Positions 1 to 5,821 of a DNA stretch of 7,788 bases are shown here, one piece after another (the first letter of the stretch is position 1; every line of letters begins with the position of its first letter). Position numbers and translations under genes: made by a program. The notes under the pieces are model-generated. The model was given only the letters and a program-made list of their open reading frames with translations, did no database searches and had not been told where the DNA came from. Source of the DNA: Bacteroides sp. (lineage in GTDB: Bacteria > Bacteroidota > Bacteroidia > Bacteroidales > Bacteroidaceae). Location of the stretch: assembly GCA_030151635.1 (NCBI GenBank), contig JASLDF010000239.1, positions 1 through 7,788 of the forward strand, read 5' to 3'.

Positions 1-61
1 GATAAATGGATTCAACAACTGATAAAATAACTATCTTTACGATATAAAATAGAATTAATAT

Positions 62-904
62 ATGGACTTGGAATTAGGGAAGTTTAATCAACTTGAGATT
101 GTTAAAGAGGTCGATTTTGGCCTTTATTTAGATGGTGGAGATGAGTATGGAGAGATTCTGCTTCCATTACGCTATGTTCCCGAAGTTTATGAAATAGGTG
201 AGATGCTAAACGTGTTCATCTATTTAGATATGGAGGAGCGCATCATTGCTACTACATTAACTCCTCTAGTGGAGGTTGACCAATTTGGATTCTTAGAAGT
301 TTCTTGGGTTAACGAATTTGGAGCATTCTTGAATTGGGGCTTGATGAAAGACTTATTTGTACCTTTCAGAGAGCAAAAGATGAAAATGGAGATTGGACGT
401 AAGTACATTGTTCATGCTCATATTGATGAAGAATCATACCGTATTGTTGCGTCTGCAAAAGTAGAAAGATACCTATCAGATGATATGCCTCAATATGAAG
501 ATGGTCAAGAAGTAGATATTCTTGTATGGCAAAAAACAGATTTAGGTTTTAAAGTTATTGTTGAAAATAAGTTCTCTGGATTGGTTTATGATAATGAAAT
601 ATTCCAACCTTTGTATACTGGAATGCGTCTTAAAGCATTTATTAAGCAAGTAAGACCTGATGGAAAGATTGATTTGATTCTTCAAACTAATGGACGTAGA
701 GCCATCTTGGATTTTACAGAAACATTGGTGCACTACCTTGTTGAAAACGCAGGCGAAACAGAATTGAATGACAAGAGTCCTGCAGAAGATATTTACGATG
801 TCTTCGGTGTAAGTAAGAAAGTCTTTAAGAAGGCTGTAGGAGAGTTGTACAAAAAGAAAGTAATCAGCCTATCTCCAGGAAAGATAACATTGGTTAAAAA
901 ATAA
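62..904 (+). CDS. cvfB: CvfB/YitL-family S1 RNA-binding protein
   Basis: Cytoplasmic protein of 280 residues whose family is built from S1-type OB-fold domains and a C-terminal winged helix. Family members bind RNA; in Gram-positive bacteria CvfB affects virulence gene expression, but the role in Bacteroidota is not established. The start reads MDLELGKFNQLEIVKEVDFG, the usual family opening, with a first S1-like unit at about residues 4-65 (GLYLDGG, GEILLPLRYVP). A second unit spans about 70-135 (FGFLEVSWVNEFGAFLNWG, DLFVPF) and a third about 145-212 (GFKVIVENKFSGLVYDNE, VRPDGKIDL). The winged helix lies at about 225-280 (AEDIYDVFGVSKKVFKKAVG, LYKKKVI, ITLVKK). The length is normal and the frame is intact. 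No Shine-Dalgarno sequence precedes the ATG, as is usual in this phylum. A weak -7-like box (TATCTTTA, 32-39) lies upstream without a clear -33. The family call is firm; the cellular role is inferred. Confidence 0.93.
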   Translation: MDLELGKFNQLEIVKEVDFGLYLDGGDEYGEILLPLRYVPEVYEIGEMLNVFIYLDMEERIIATTLTPLVEVDQFGFLEVSWVNEFGAFLNWGLMKDLFVPFREQKMKMEIGRKYIVHAHIDEESYRIVASAKVERYLSDDMPQYEDGQEVDILVWQKTDLGFKVIVENKFSGLVYDNEIFQPLYTGMRLKAFIKQVRPDGKIDLILQTNGRRAILDFTETLVHYLVENAGETELNDKSPAEDIYDVFGVSKKVFKKAVGELYKKKVISLSPGKITLVKK

Positions 905-924
905 AATAGGGATTTCCCTATTTT
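903..924 (+). terminator. probable intrinsic terminator of the S1-protein gene
   Basis: A perfect 9-bp hairpin, AAAATAGGG / CCCTATTTT with an ATTT loop, starts inside the stop codon. The 3' arm ends in four T and AT-rich sequence follows (GATTATACTTT). The T run is part of the stem, so terminator strength is uncertain. Its last four bases (921-924) are shared with the outer arm of the next inverted repeat, so the two outer stems cannot both form completely. Confidence 0.6.
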
Positions 925-986
925 GATTATACTTTAAAGCTAGGAAGAGGGGAAACCTTATCCTAGCTTTGTTTGTATAATCAAAA
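921..986. repeat. 66-nt extended inverted repeat (long intergenic hairpin)
   Basis: The outer arms TTTTGATTATAC (921-932) and GTATAATCAAAA (975-986) are a perfect 12-bp match. After a small asymmetric internal loop (TTT versus GTTT) come the inner arms AAAGCTAGGA (936-945) and TCCTAGCTTT (961-970), a perfect 10-bp match. One A/A mismatch then leads to GAGG / CCTT (947-950, 956-959; one G-T wobble) closing a GGAAA loop. The structure fills most of the gap between the S1-protein gene and the downstream secreted-protein gene. It could act as a terminator or mRNA 3' protector, or as a DNA-level element. A TAGCTTTG box matching the Bacteroidota -7 consensus lies in its right side (964-971), but no -33 TTTG is seen at the right distance. 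Confidence 0.8.
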
Positions 987-997
987 CCACAATAGAC

Positions 998-2062
998 ATG
1001 AAAAGATATTTATTGCTCATCAGTATTGCTATTCTAGGAATTACTAGTGTAAACGCTCAGAATATTAACGTAAGACAAGAAGCATTATTCTTGACTGATA
1101 AAATGGCCTACGAATTGAACCTAGATGGAACTCAATATGGCGACGTATTTGAAATTAATTACGATTTTGTAGCTTCTTATCAACCTTTGTTGGTAGGTAT
1201 GAATTATGGTAATCGTAATTCTATAAACTCATACAACAGGTTGTTAAATCTAAGAGATGCTGATATGAGGTATGTGTTGTCATCCAATCAGTATCGTGTT
1301 TATATGGGGCGAGATTACTTCTACAGACCATTGTATAGACGCTCTAATACTTGGTCGTTAGGTATTTATGTTCACTATACAAATCGTAATTATTATTATT
1401 ACAACCCACCTCGAAGTTACAATAGCTATTATGGGCACAGTAGACGGGGTAGTCATAGAGATTACTACTACAGAGATCGTTACCGAAATTATTCATATTC
1501 AAACAATCGTACGCACCGCAATAATAATAGTTATTATCGTCGTTATGAGCGTGTGAGAGATAACAGAAAATACGATAGCAGGAATAATTCCTACAATCGC
1601 ACACACCGTGGTAATTCTGCTACTCCAAACTATAATAATAATCGAAATCACAATCGAGGTAATCACTCATCTTCACCAGGTGTGAATCAGAATAGAAACA
1701 ATAACAGAGGAGGTAGTGCAACCTCACCGAAGAACGATAATTATAGAAAGAACAACCGTGGAAACCGTTCAAATGGAACAGTAGCTCCTTCAACTAACCG
1801 ATCAAGTAATAATAGTAGCTCAGGACGTGTTAATACTCGCCCTACTGCACCAAAGAAAGAGGTAACTCCATCTCAAAGTAAACGAGGGGGTAGAAGTACT
1901 TACAACAATAATAGACCGAATTCAAGAAGTGAGCGTGTTCAGCAATCTAGACCAAGTAGATCGTCTTCTTCAGAGCGTTCATCTAGAAGTTCTCGAGGAG
2001 GATCAGGAGGCTCACAGCGTTCAAGTCGTACAAACTCGTCTGGCTCAACGAGAAGTATTTGA
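998..2062 (+). CDS. secreted protein with long basic Asn/Arg/Ser-rich tail
   Basis: Predicted 354-residue exported protein of unknown function. Residues 1-20 form a signal peptide (MKRYLLLISI... ending VNA|Q). Residues about 24-128 look like a folded, conserved part: RQEALFLTDKMAYELNLDG, then NRLLNLRDADMRYVL, then YMGRDYFYRPLYRR and WSLGIYVHY. I recognise this layout from hypothetical secreted Bacteroidales proteins, and the LTDKMAYELNL segment recalls helices of LTXXQ/Spy-like periplasmic proteins, though that link is only a guess. From about residue 129 the chain becomes low-complexity, first Tyr-rich (NYYYYNPP, HRDYYYRDRYRNYSYS), then Asn/Arg-rich, then Ser/Arg/Gly-rich to the end. Only about nine acidic residues occur after residue 130, against dozens of Arg and Lys, so the tail is strongly basic. 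NRTHR occurs twice (170-174, 200-204). There are no catalytic motifs or membrane spans beyond the signal. The tail may bind nucleic acid or anionic envelope polymers (inference). Confidence 0.85.
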   Translation: MKRYLLLISIAILGITSVNAQNINVRQEALFLTDKMAYELNLDGTQYGDVFEINYDFVASYQPLLVGMNYGNRNSINSYNRLLNLRDADMRYVLSSNQYRVYMGRDYFYRPLYRRSNTWSLGIYVHYTNRNYYYYNPPRSYNSYYGHSRRGSHRDYYYRDRYRNYSYSNNRTHRNNNSYYRRYERVRDNRKYDSRNNSYNRTHRGNSATPNYNNNRNHNRGNHSSSPGVNQNRNNNRGGSATSPKNDNYRKNNRGNRSNGTVAPSTNRSSNNSSSGRVNTRPTAPKKEVTPSQSKRGGRSTYNNNRPNSRSERVQQSRPSRSSSSERSSRSSRGGSGGSQRSSRTNSSGSTRSI

Positions 2063-2140
2063 GAGGGAGGATAGGGACTGATTTGGGAAAGGTGTAATTT
2101 TTTGCCTTTAGGAATAGGAATTATTTCTTAAAAAATCTAT

Positions 2141-2172
2141 ATTGAGCCGGATTATTGAATTGAATAATTTTG
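2141..2172 (+). promoter_or_regulatory. predicted Bacteroidota-type promoter for glucokinase
   Basis: A perfect TAnnTTTG -7 box (TAATTTTG, 2165-2172) lies 20 nt after an ATTG (2141-2144) that serves as a -33 TTTG-like element. Transcription would start near 2176-2180, leaving a leader of about 70 nt. I see no convincing terminator between the preceding stop (2062) and this site, so some read-through is possible. Confidence 0.55.
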
Positions 2173-2199
2173 TAAACTCAATCTTCTTTACGATTTTTG
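2169..2199 (+). promoter_or_regulatory. possible second, overlapping promoter for glucokinase
   Basis: TTTG at 2169-2172, which is also the end of the first -7 box, is followed after 19 nt by GATTTTTG (2192-2199), a 7 of 8 match to TAnnTTTG. Spacing is good but the first T is missing. The overlap would make the two promoters mutually exclusive on one DNA molecule. This site is weaker than the first. Confidence 0.3.
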
Positions 2200-2249
2200 T
2201 ATAATATAAAAATAATAATCCTTTAATTCTATAGATAATGAATTCTAAT

Positions 2250-3209
2250 ATGGAAAGACCCTACGTAGTAGGGATAGATATAGGCGGTACCAATACCGTG
2301 TTCGGTATTGTAGATACACGTGGTAATATTATTGACACTGGATCTGTAAAGACACAAGCTTTTCTATCTCCTGATAAATACGTAGACGAGGTTTGCAAAA
2401 ACCTAACTCCTCTAATCGATAAGGTTGGTGGTATTGACAAGATTAAAGGTGTTGGTGTAGGTGCTCCTAATGGTAATTTCTATACAGGAACAATCGAGTT
2501 TGCGCCAAACCTACCATGGAAAGGTGTAATTCCTTTGGCAGCAATGTTTGAGGAACGTTTGAATATTCCTACAGCACTAACAAACGATGCGAACGCAGCG
2601 GCTGTTGGTGAAATGACATACGGAGCAGCTCGTGGTATGCGTGAGTTTATCATGATTACCCTTGGTACAGGTGTTGGTAGTGGTATCGTTATCAATGGTC
2701 AAGTAGTTTATGGTCACGACGGTTTCGCTGGAGAATTAGGACACGTTTGTGTTAGACGTCACGATGGTCGTCCTTGTGGATGTGGTCGTAAAGGTTGTCT
2801 AGAAGCATATTGTTCTGCTACTGGTGTTGCTCGTACTGCTAGAGAACTATTAACTGCTCGTACAGAACCAAGTTTATTGCGTGAAATCCCTGCAGAAAAC
2901 ATTACATCTAAAGATGTGTATGATGCTGCTGTTAAAGGTGATGAAATCGCTAAAGGTATTTTTGAATTTACAGGTACATTACTAGGTGAAGCTCTTTCTG
3001 ATTTCGTAGCATTCTCAAGCCCAGAAGCAATTGTATTGTTTGGTGGTCTAGCTAAATCAGGTAGCTATATAATGAATCCTATTCAAAAGGCATTAGAAGA
3101 TAATGTGTTGAATATTTATAAAGGTAAAACTAAATTAATGGTTTCAGAATTGAAAGACTCTGACGCTGCTGTTTTAGGTGCTAGTGCCTTGGGTTGGGAG
3201 TTGAAATAA
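2250..3209 (+). CDS. glcK: ROK-family glucokinase
   Basis: Cytoplasmic ATP-dependent sugar kinase, most likely phosphorylating glucose to glucose-6-phosphate for glycolysis. Numbering here is from an upstream in-frame ATG at 2238. The phosphate-binding loop DIGGTNTVFGIVD is at 14-26. The catalytic Asp is D117 in LTNDANAAAVGE. The second ATP-binding loop is TLGTGVGSG (141-149). The substrate motif ExGH is E166-H169. The ROK zinc site is H169 with C180, C182 and C187 (CGCGRKGC). LFGGLAKSG near 268 closes the adenosine site. All key residues are present. I prefer the ATG at 2250 (319 residues, MERPYVVGIDIGG), which matches the usual family start; 2238 would add only MNSN. The gene has its own predicted promoter and a strong terminator, so it appears monocistronic. 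A related ROK kinase acting on another hexose or an N-acetyl sugar cannot be excluded from sequence alone. Confidence 0.93.
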   Translation: MERPYVVGIDIGGTNTVFGIVDTRGNIIDTGSVKTQAFLSPDKYVDEVCKNLTPLIDKVGGIDKIKGVGVGAPNGNFYTGTIEFAPNLPWKGVIPLAAMFEERLNIPTALTNDANAAAVGEMTYGAARGMREFIMITLGTGVGSGIVINGQVVYGHDGFAGELGHVCVRRHDGRPCGCGRKGCLEAYCSATGVARTARELLTARTEPSLLREIPAENITSKDVYDAAVKGDEIAKGIFEFTGTLLGEALSDFVAFSSPEAIVLFGGLAKSGSYIMNPIQKALEDNVLNIYKGKTKLMVSELKDSDAAVLGASALGWELK

Positions 3210-3232
3210 TCCCTATATTCACAAGATATATG

Positions 3233-3266
3233 AAGGCTGATTCCGAAAGGATTCAGCCTTTTTTGT
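3233..3266 (+). terminator. intrinsic terminator of glucokinase gene
   Basis: AAGGCTGA (3233-3240) pairs with TCAGCCTT (3253-3260). Inside, one T/T mismatch is followed by TCC / GGA closing a GAAA tetraloop. Six T follow the GC-rich part (3259-3264). This is a classic rho-independent terminator 23 nt past the stop codon. Confidence 0.92.
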
Positions 3267-3319
3267 GTCATATAAAGAATCTATCAGGAAGTGTTTCTAG
3301 TGCTATTTCATTCCTTTGA

Positions 3320-3382
3320 AAGGAGACTGAGTTCTCTTAGTAAGGAGACTGAGTTCTCTTTGAAAGAAGACAAACTCTTCTC
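3320..3382. repeat. short tandem repeat, period 22 bp, three copies
   Basis: AAGGAGACTGAGTTCTCTT occurs identically at 3320-3338 and 3342-3360. A diverged third copy at 3364-3382 keeps the exact 22-bp spacing (12 of 19 bases match by eye). Each exact unit can fold weakly (GGAGA / TCTCT). The third unit instead contains a clean AGAAGA / TCTTCT hairpin with a CAAAC loop. An adjacent palindrome, TCCTTT-G-AAAGGA (3312-3324), overlaps the first unit. The array sits between two convergent terminators in a stretch (3267-3450) where I see no gene. Confidence 0.8.
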
Positions 3383-3445
3383 CCTTAGGTAGAAATGTCT
3401 TGATTCGAAATAGAAAAAAGGGAAAGTATGGGTTAGAAATTACAG

Positions 3446-3484
3446 CATAAAAAAAGAGTCAACAAATAAATTGTTGACTCTTTT
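3446..3484 (-). terminator. intrinsic terminator of rplS, possibly bidirectional
   Basis: A perfect 14-bp stem, AAAAGAGTCAACAA (3452-3465) with TTGTTGACTCTTTT (3471-3484), has a five-base loop. Read on the minus strand it ends in a run of seven T (3449-3455), 22 nt beyond the rplS stop. On the plus strand it ends in TTTTATTT, so it could also stop transcription arriving from the left. Confidence 0.92.
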
Positions 3485-3505
3485 ATTTCGTAAGTTAACT
3501 GATAA

Positions 3506-3856
3506 TTAGTTAACTCGTTTTTCTTTAATTCTAGCTTTCTTACCTGTAAGGGCACGAAGGTAGTAAAGTTTAGCACGACGAACAAGACCAACTTTGTTGA
3601 TTTCGATGCTGTCGATAGCTGGAGATTCAAGAGGGAAGATACGCTCTACACCAATTGTTCCAGACATTTTACGAACTGTAAAACGTTTTTTGTCACCATG
3701 ACCAGAAATCTTGATAACAACACCACGATACAACTGTACACGTTCTTTAGTACCCTCAATAATACGGTAAGCTACAGTAATAGTATCACCAGCTTTAAAG
3801 CTTGCGTGTTTCTTACCTGTTGAGAATGACTCCTCTGCAATTTTAATTAAATCCAT
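3506..3856 (-). CDS. rplS: 50S ribosomal protein L19
   Basis: Structural protein of the large ribosomal subunit, located at the 30S-50S interface. It has 116 residues, the usual length. It begins MDLIKIAEESFSTGKKH and contains the L19 core GDTITVAYRIIEGTKERVQL, then YRGVVIKISGHGDKKRFTVR, then GVERIFPLESPAIDSIE. The basic end reads VRRAKLYYLRALTGKKARIK. The frame stays open upstream to a GTG at 3910, but the family start fits the ATG at 3856 and the extra 18 codons overlap a hairpin leader. The gene stands alone, divergent from the following operon, with its own predicted promoter and terminator. Its usual neighbours in other phyla (trmD, rimM, rpsP) are absent here. Confidence 0.97.
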   Translation of the reverse strand: MDLIKIAEESFSTGKKHASFKAGDTITVAYRIIEGTKERVQLYRGVVIKISGHGDKKRFTVRKMSGTIGVERIFPLESPAIDSIEINKVGLVRRAKLYYLRALTGKKARIKEKRVN

Positions 3857-3888
3857 TTTAATTCTTTTTTTATATTTTATCGATAAAA

Positions 3889-3931
3889 AACGCAACATAT
3901 CAAGCAACACTTCTTTGACAGCGATTGCGTT
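3889..3931 (-). promoter_or_regulatory. hairpin in the rplS leader, attenuator-like
   Basis: On the minus strand, AACGCAA (3931-3925) pairs perfectly with TTGCGTT (3895-3889), and the 3' arm runs into further T residues (six T in total). The 29-nt interior can form a second helix, TCAAAG (3918-3913) with CTTGA (3904-3900), with one bulged A. The structure would begin within a few bases of the predicted transcription start and ends about 30 nt before the ATG. Helix plus U-run is the layout of an intrinsic terminator. Autogenous control of the ribosomal protein gene is an inference; I do not recognise a named RNA family here. Confidence 0.45.
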
Positions 3932-3941
3932 AAAAGTGGTG

Positions 3942-3973
3942 CAAAGTAACTAAATATTTTGATGATAGCCAAA
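3942..3973 (-). promoter_or_regulatory. predicted promoter of rplS
   Basis: On the minus strand, TTTG (3973-3970) is followed after exactly 20 nt by TTACTTTG (3949-3942), a 7 of 8 match to the Bacteroidota -7 box TAnnTTTG. The predicted start would be near 3936, giving a leader of about 80 nt. Confidence 0.6.
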
Positions 3974-4023
3974 AAAACAGAAGTTTATATGTTTAAATAA
4001 TAGGCTAAATTACTTCAAAATCT

Positions 4024-4031
4024 TATCTTTG
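4024..4031 (+). promoter_or_regulatory. possible -7 box for the nucleotidase/GH3 operon
   Basis: TATCTTTG is a perfect TAnnTTTG match about 100 nt before the first ATG of the operon. No TTTG is seen at the expected -33 distance, so this rests on one element. The leader that would follow contains a small inverted repeat, CTAGAA (4040-4045) / TTCTAG (4055-4060), of unknown significance. Confidence 0.4.
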
Positions 4032-4132
4032 TTTCTATCCTAGAATCGCTTGTGTTCTAGCTTAATAGTGTTGTGTCTTCCTTTTTCATCTGCTTCAAGG
4101 CACATTGTAAAATAAAGTAATACTTAGAAATT

Positions 4133-4912
4133 ATGATAGTAAAGAATAGTAACAAAGCAAAATGGATTGCCCCTATTGCTTTAGCACTTACATTAGGTTT
4201 TTCTTCTTGTAAAACAACTCAGTCATATCAAATTGTAAATATCGATGCCGATCGTATCAAAATTGATGCTCAGTACGATGCAAATCCTTCAATTGAAGCC
4301 AGCCAAATATTAGCACCTTATAAATTGGGTGTGGATAGTGTGATGGGGACGATTTTAGGATATAGTGCCAATACATTAGATAAGTTCAGACCCGAAAGTC
4401 CGTTGTCGAATTTAGTGGCCGATGTGCTTCGACAAGCTGCAACAAGAGTAATTGGAGAACCTGCTGATATTGGCTTAATGAATATTGGAGGGATTAGAAA
4501 TATCCTGCCACAAGGAAACATTACAACAGGTACTGTTTTTGAAATTCTTCCGTTTGAGAATTCATTGTGTGTGTTGAAAATTAAAGGAATACACGTAAGA
4601 GAACTGATGTCGAACATTGCTGTTGTAAAAGGCGAAGGAGTCAGTAATATCCAAATCATTGTGAAAGATGGTAAGGTAGAATCGGCTCTAGTAGGTGGAA
4701 AAGAGATTGAAGACGATAAAATATATACGTTAGCTACCATCGATTACATTGCCGATGGCAATGATGGTATGAAAGCGCTGGTTCATGCAGATGAAAGAGT
4801 ATGTCCAGATGGAGCTACGCTTAGAAGTCTGTTTTTGGAGTTTGTAGAACAACAAACAAATAATGGCGAAATCATTGATGCAAAAATTGAAGGTCGTATT
4901 CAAATTAAGTAA
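4133..4912 (+). CDS. lipoprotein: 5'-nucleotidase C-terminal domain only
   Basis: Predicted 259-residue lipoprotein. The signal sequence ends in the lipobox FSSC with C26 as the lipidated residue. The residues after it (KTTQSY) lack the acidic surface-export signal known in Bacteroidetes, so it probably faces the periplasm. The rest matches the 5'-nucleotidase C-terminal domain, which in UshA-type enzymes binds the nucleotide base. Visible motifs are ESPLSNLVADVLR (88-100), NIGGIRNILPQGNITTG (117-133) with its conserved Arg, LPFENSL (139-145), and IDYIADGNDGM (203-213) in place of the substrate-stacking loop. The metallophosphatase half is absent from this chain and is supplied by the next gene, 19 nt downstream. 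Together they would form a two-protein nucleotidase releasing phosphate and nucleoside outside the cytoplasm (inference). Alone this domain should not be catalytic. Confidence 0.9.
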   Translation: MIVKNSNKAKWIAPIALALTLGFSSCKTTQSYQIVNIDADRIKIDAQYDANPSIEASQILAPYKLGVDSVMGTILGYSANTLDKFRPESPLSNLVADVLRQAATRVIGEPADIGLMNIGGIRNILPQGNITTGTVFEILPFENSLCVLKIKGIHVRELMSNIAVVKGEGVSNIQIIVKDGKVESALVGGKEIEDDKIYTLATIDYIADGNDGMKALVHADERVCPDGATLRSLFLEFVEQQTNNGEIIDAKIEGRIQIK

Positions 4913-4931
4913 TCTATAAAATTGATACAAT

Positions 4932-5798
4932 ATGAAATCTAAATATATAAATAAAATTTTTCTACTAGGACTTTTCATTCTAGGTAATGCCTTTACAAGT
5001 TTTGCTCAAGAAAAAGTCATAACAATGTACCATACAAATGATGTACACAGCCGTATTGAGCCGATTGACCCAAACTCTTCCGATAAAAATGCTGGAGCTG
5101 CAGGTTTTGTGCGTCGTGCAACCGTTATTGAAGAGTTGAGAAACAATGATTCTTCATTACTATTATTTGATTGTGGTGATTTTTCTCAAGGAACTCCTTA
5201 TTATAATTTTTACCGTGGTGAGGTTGAAATTAAATTAATGAATGCCATGAAATATGATGCGGCTACTATTGGTAATCATGAGTTCGATTTTGGACTTGAG
5301 AATATGGCTCGTCTTTTTGATATGGCAAATTTCCCAATAGTTTGTGCCAACTATGACTTTACGGGTACAGTTGTTGAAAGCCATGTCAAGCCCTATATTA
5401 TTTTAAATCGTGATGGTCTTAAAATAGGCGTGTTTGGTTTAAGTCCTCGATTAGAAGGTTTAGTACAAGCTTCAAATTGTATCGGTGTTGAATATCTAGA
5501 CCCAGTTCAAGTAGCCAATGAAGTGGCACATCAACTAAAAGTTGTTGAGAAATGTGATTTGGTGGTGTGTCTTTCTCACCTTGGCTTACGTCCTTCACCA
5601 TTGAATCGTGCAAGTGATCAAGTTTTAGTAAAAGAAACTTCAAATATTGATGTCGTACTGGGTGGACACTCTCATACATTTATGGACGAACCAGAATTTG
5701 TAGAGAATAAAGTGGGTATCAAAGTACCAATCAGTCAAATGGGTAAGAACGGAGTATTTGTTGGTAAAATTGCCGTTTCTTTCGATTCAAAAAAGTAA
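4932..5798 (+). CDS. periplasmic metallophosphatase: 5'-nucleotidase N-terminal domain
   Basis: Predicted 288-residue exported enzyme with the calcineurin-like metallophosphatase fold of UshA/5'-nucleotidases. The signal peptide covers residues 1-25 (ending TSFA|Q). All two-metal-site motifs are visible: YHTNDVHSR (D37, H39), DCGDFSQGT (D83), IGNHEFDFG (N115, H116, and the family's E117), LSHLG (H216), and GGHSHTF (H246, H248). The protein ends about where the linker to the C-terminal domain would begin in full-length enzymes, so it is a catalytic half, not a broken gene. Its partner domain is the upstream lipoprotein, and the GH3 gene starts 23 nt after its stop. Likely substrates are nucleotides such as AMP, or UDP-sugars as for UshA; specificity cannot be read from sequence. 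Confidence 0.92.
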   Translation: MKSKYINKIFLLGLFILGNAFTSFAQEKVITMYHTNDVHSRIEPIDPNSSDKNAGAAGFVRRATVIEELRNNDSSLLLFDCGDFSQGTPYYNFYRGEVEIKLMNAMKYDAATIGNHEFDFGLENMARLFDMANFPIVCANYDFTGTVVESHVKPYIILNRDGLKIGVFGLSPRLEGLVQASNCIGVEYLDPVQVANEVAHQLKVVEKCDLVVCLSHLGLRPSPLNRASDQVLVKETSNIDVVLGGHSHTFMDEPEFVENKVGIKVPISQMGKNGVFVGKIAVSFDSKK

Positions 5799-5821
5799 AA
5801 TCTCGTATCAGATAGATAGTT

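Noticed and set aside
1..30. Open frame from base 1 to a TAA at 28-30 (DKWIQQLIK) that could be the end of an upstream plus-strand gene.
   Set aside because: Nine codons are too few to identify or distinguish from chance; it is possible but unsupported.
1344..1604. Cys/Tyr/Asn-rich open frame on the minus strand, and an Ile/Val/Thr-rich plus-strand frame at 1368-1556, inside the secreted-protein gene.
   Set aside because: Both are by-products of the low-complexity repeated codons of the real gene and show no domain or start signals.
2063..2140. Search for a terminator after the secreted basic protein gene.
   Set aside because: Only a five-base AAAGG / CCTTT pairing (2088-2109) was found, too weak to call.
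3320..3382. Tandem repeat considered as a degenerate CRISPR array.
   Set aside because: Gaps between units are only three bases, so there are no spacers, and no cas genes are present.
3857..3910. In-frame upstream extension of L19 to a GTG at 3910.
   Set aside because: The family start is MDLIK; the extension has no resemblance to L19 and overlaps the leader hairpin.
4318..4740. A 140-codon open frame on the minus strand opposite the nucleotidase lipoprotein gene.
   Set aside because: The plus-strand frame has clear family motifs and a lipobox; the antisense frame has none.
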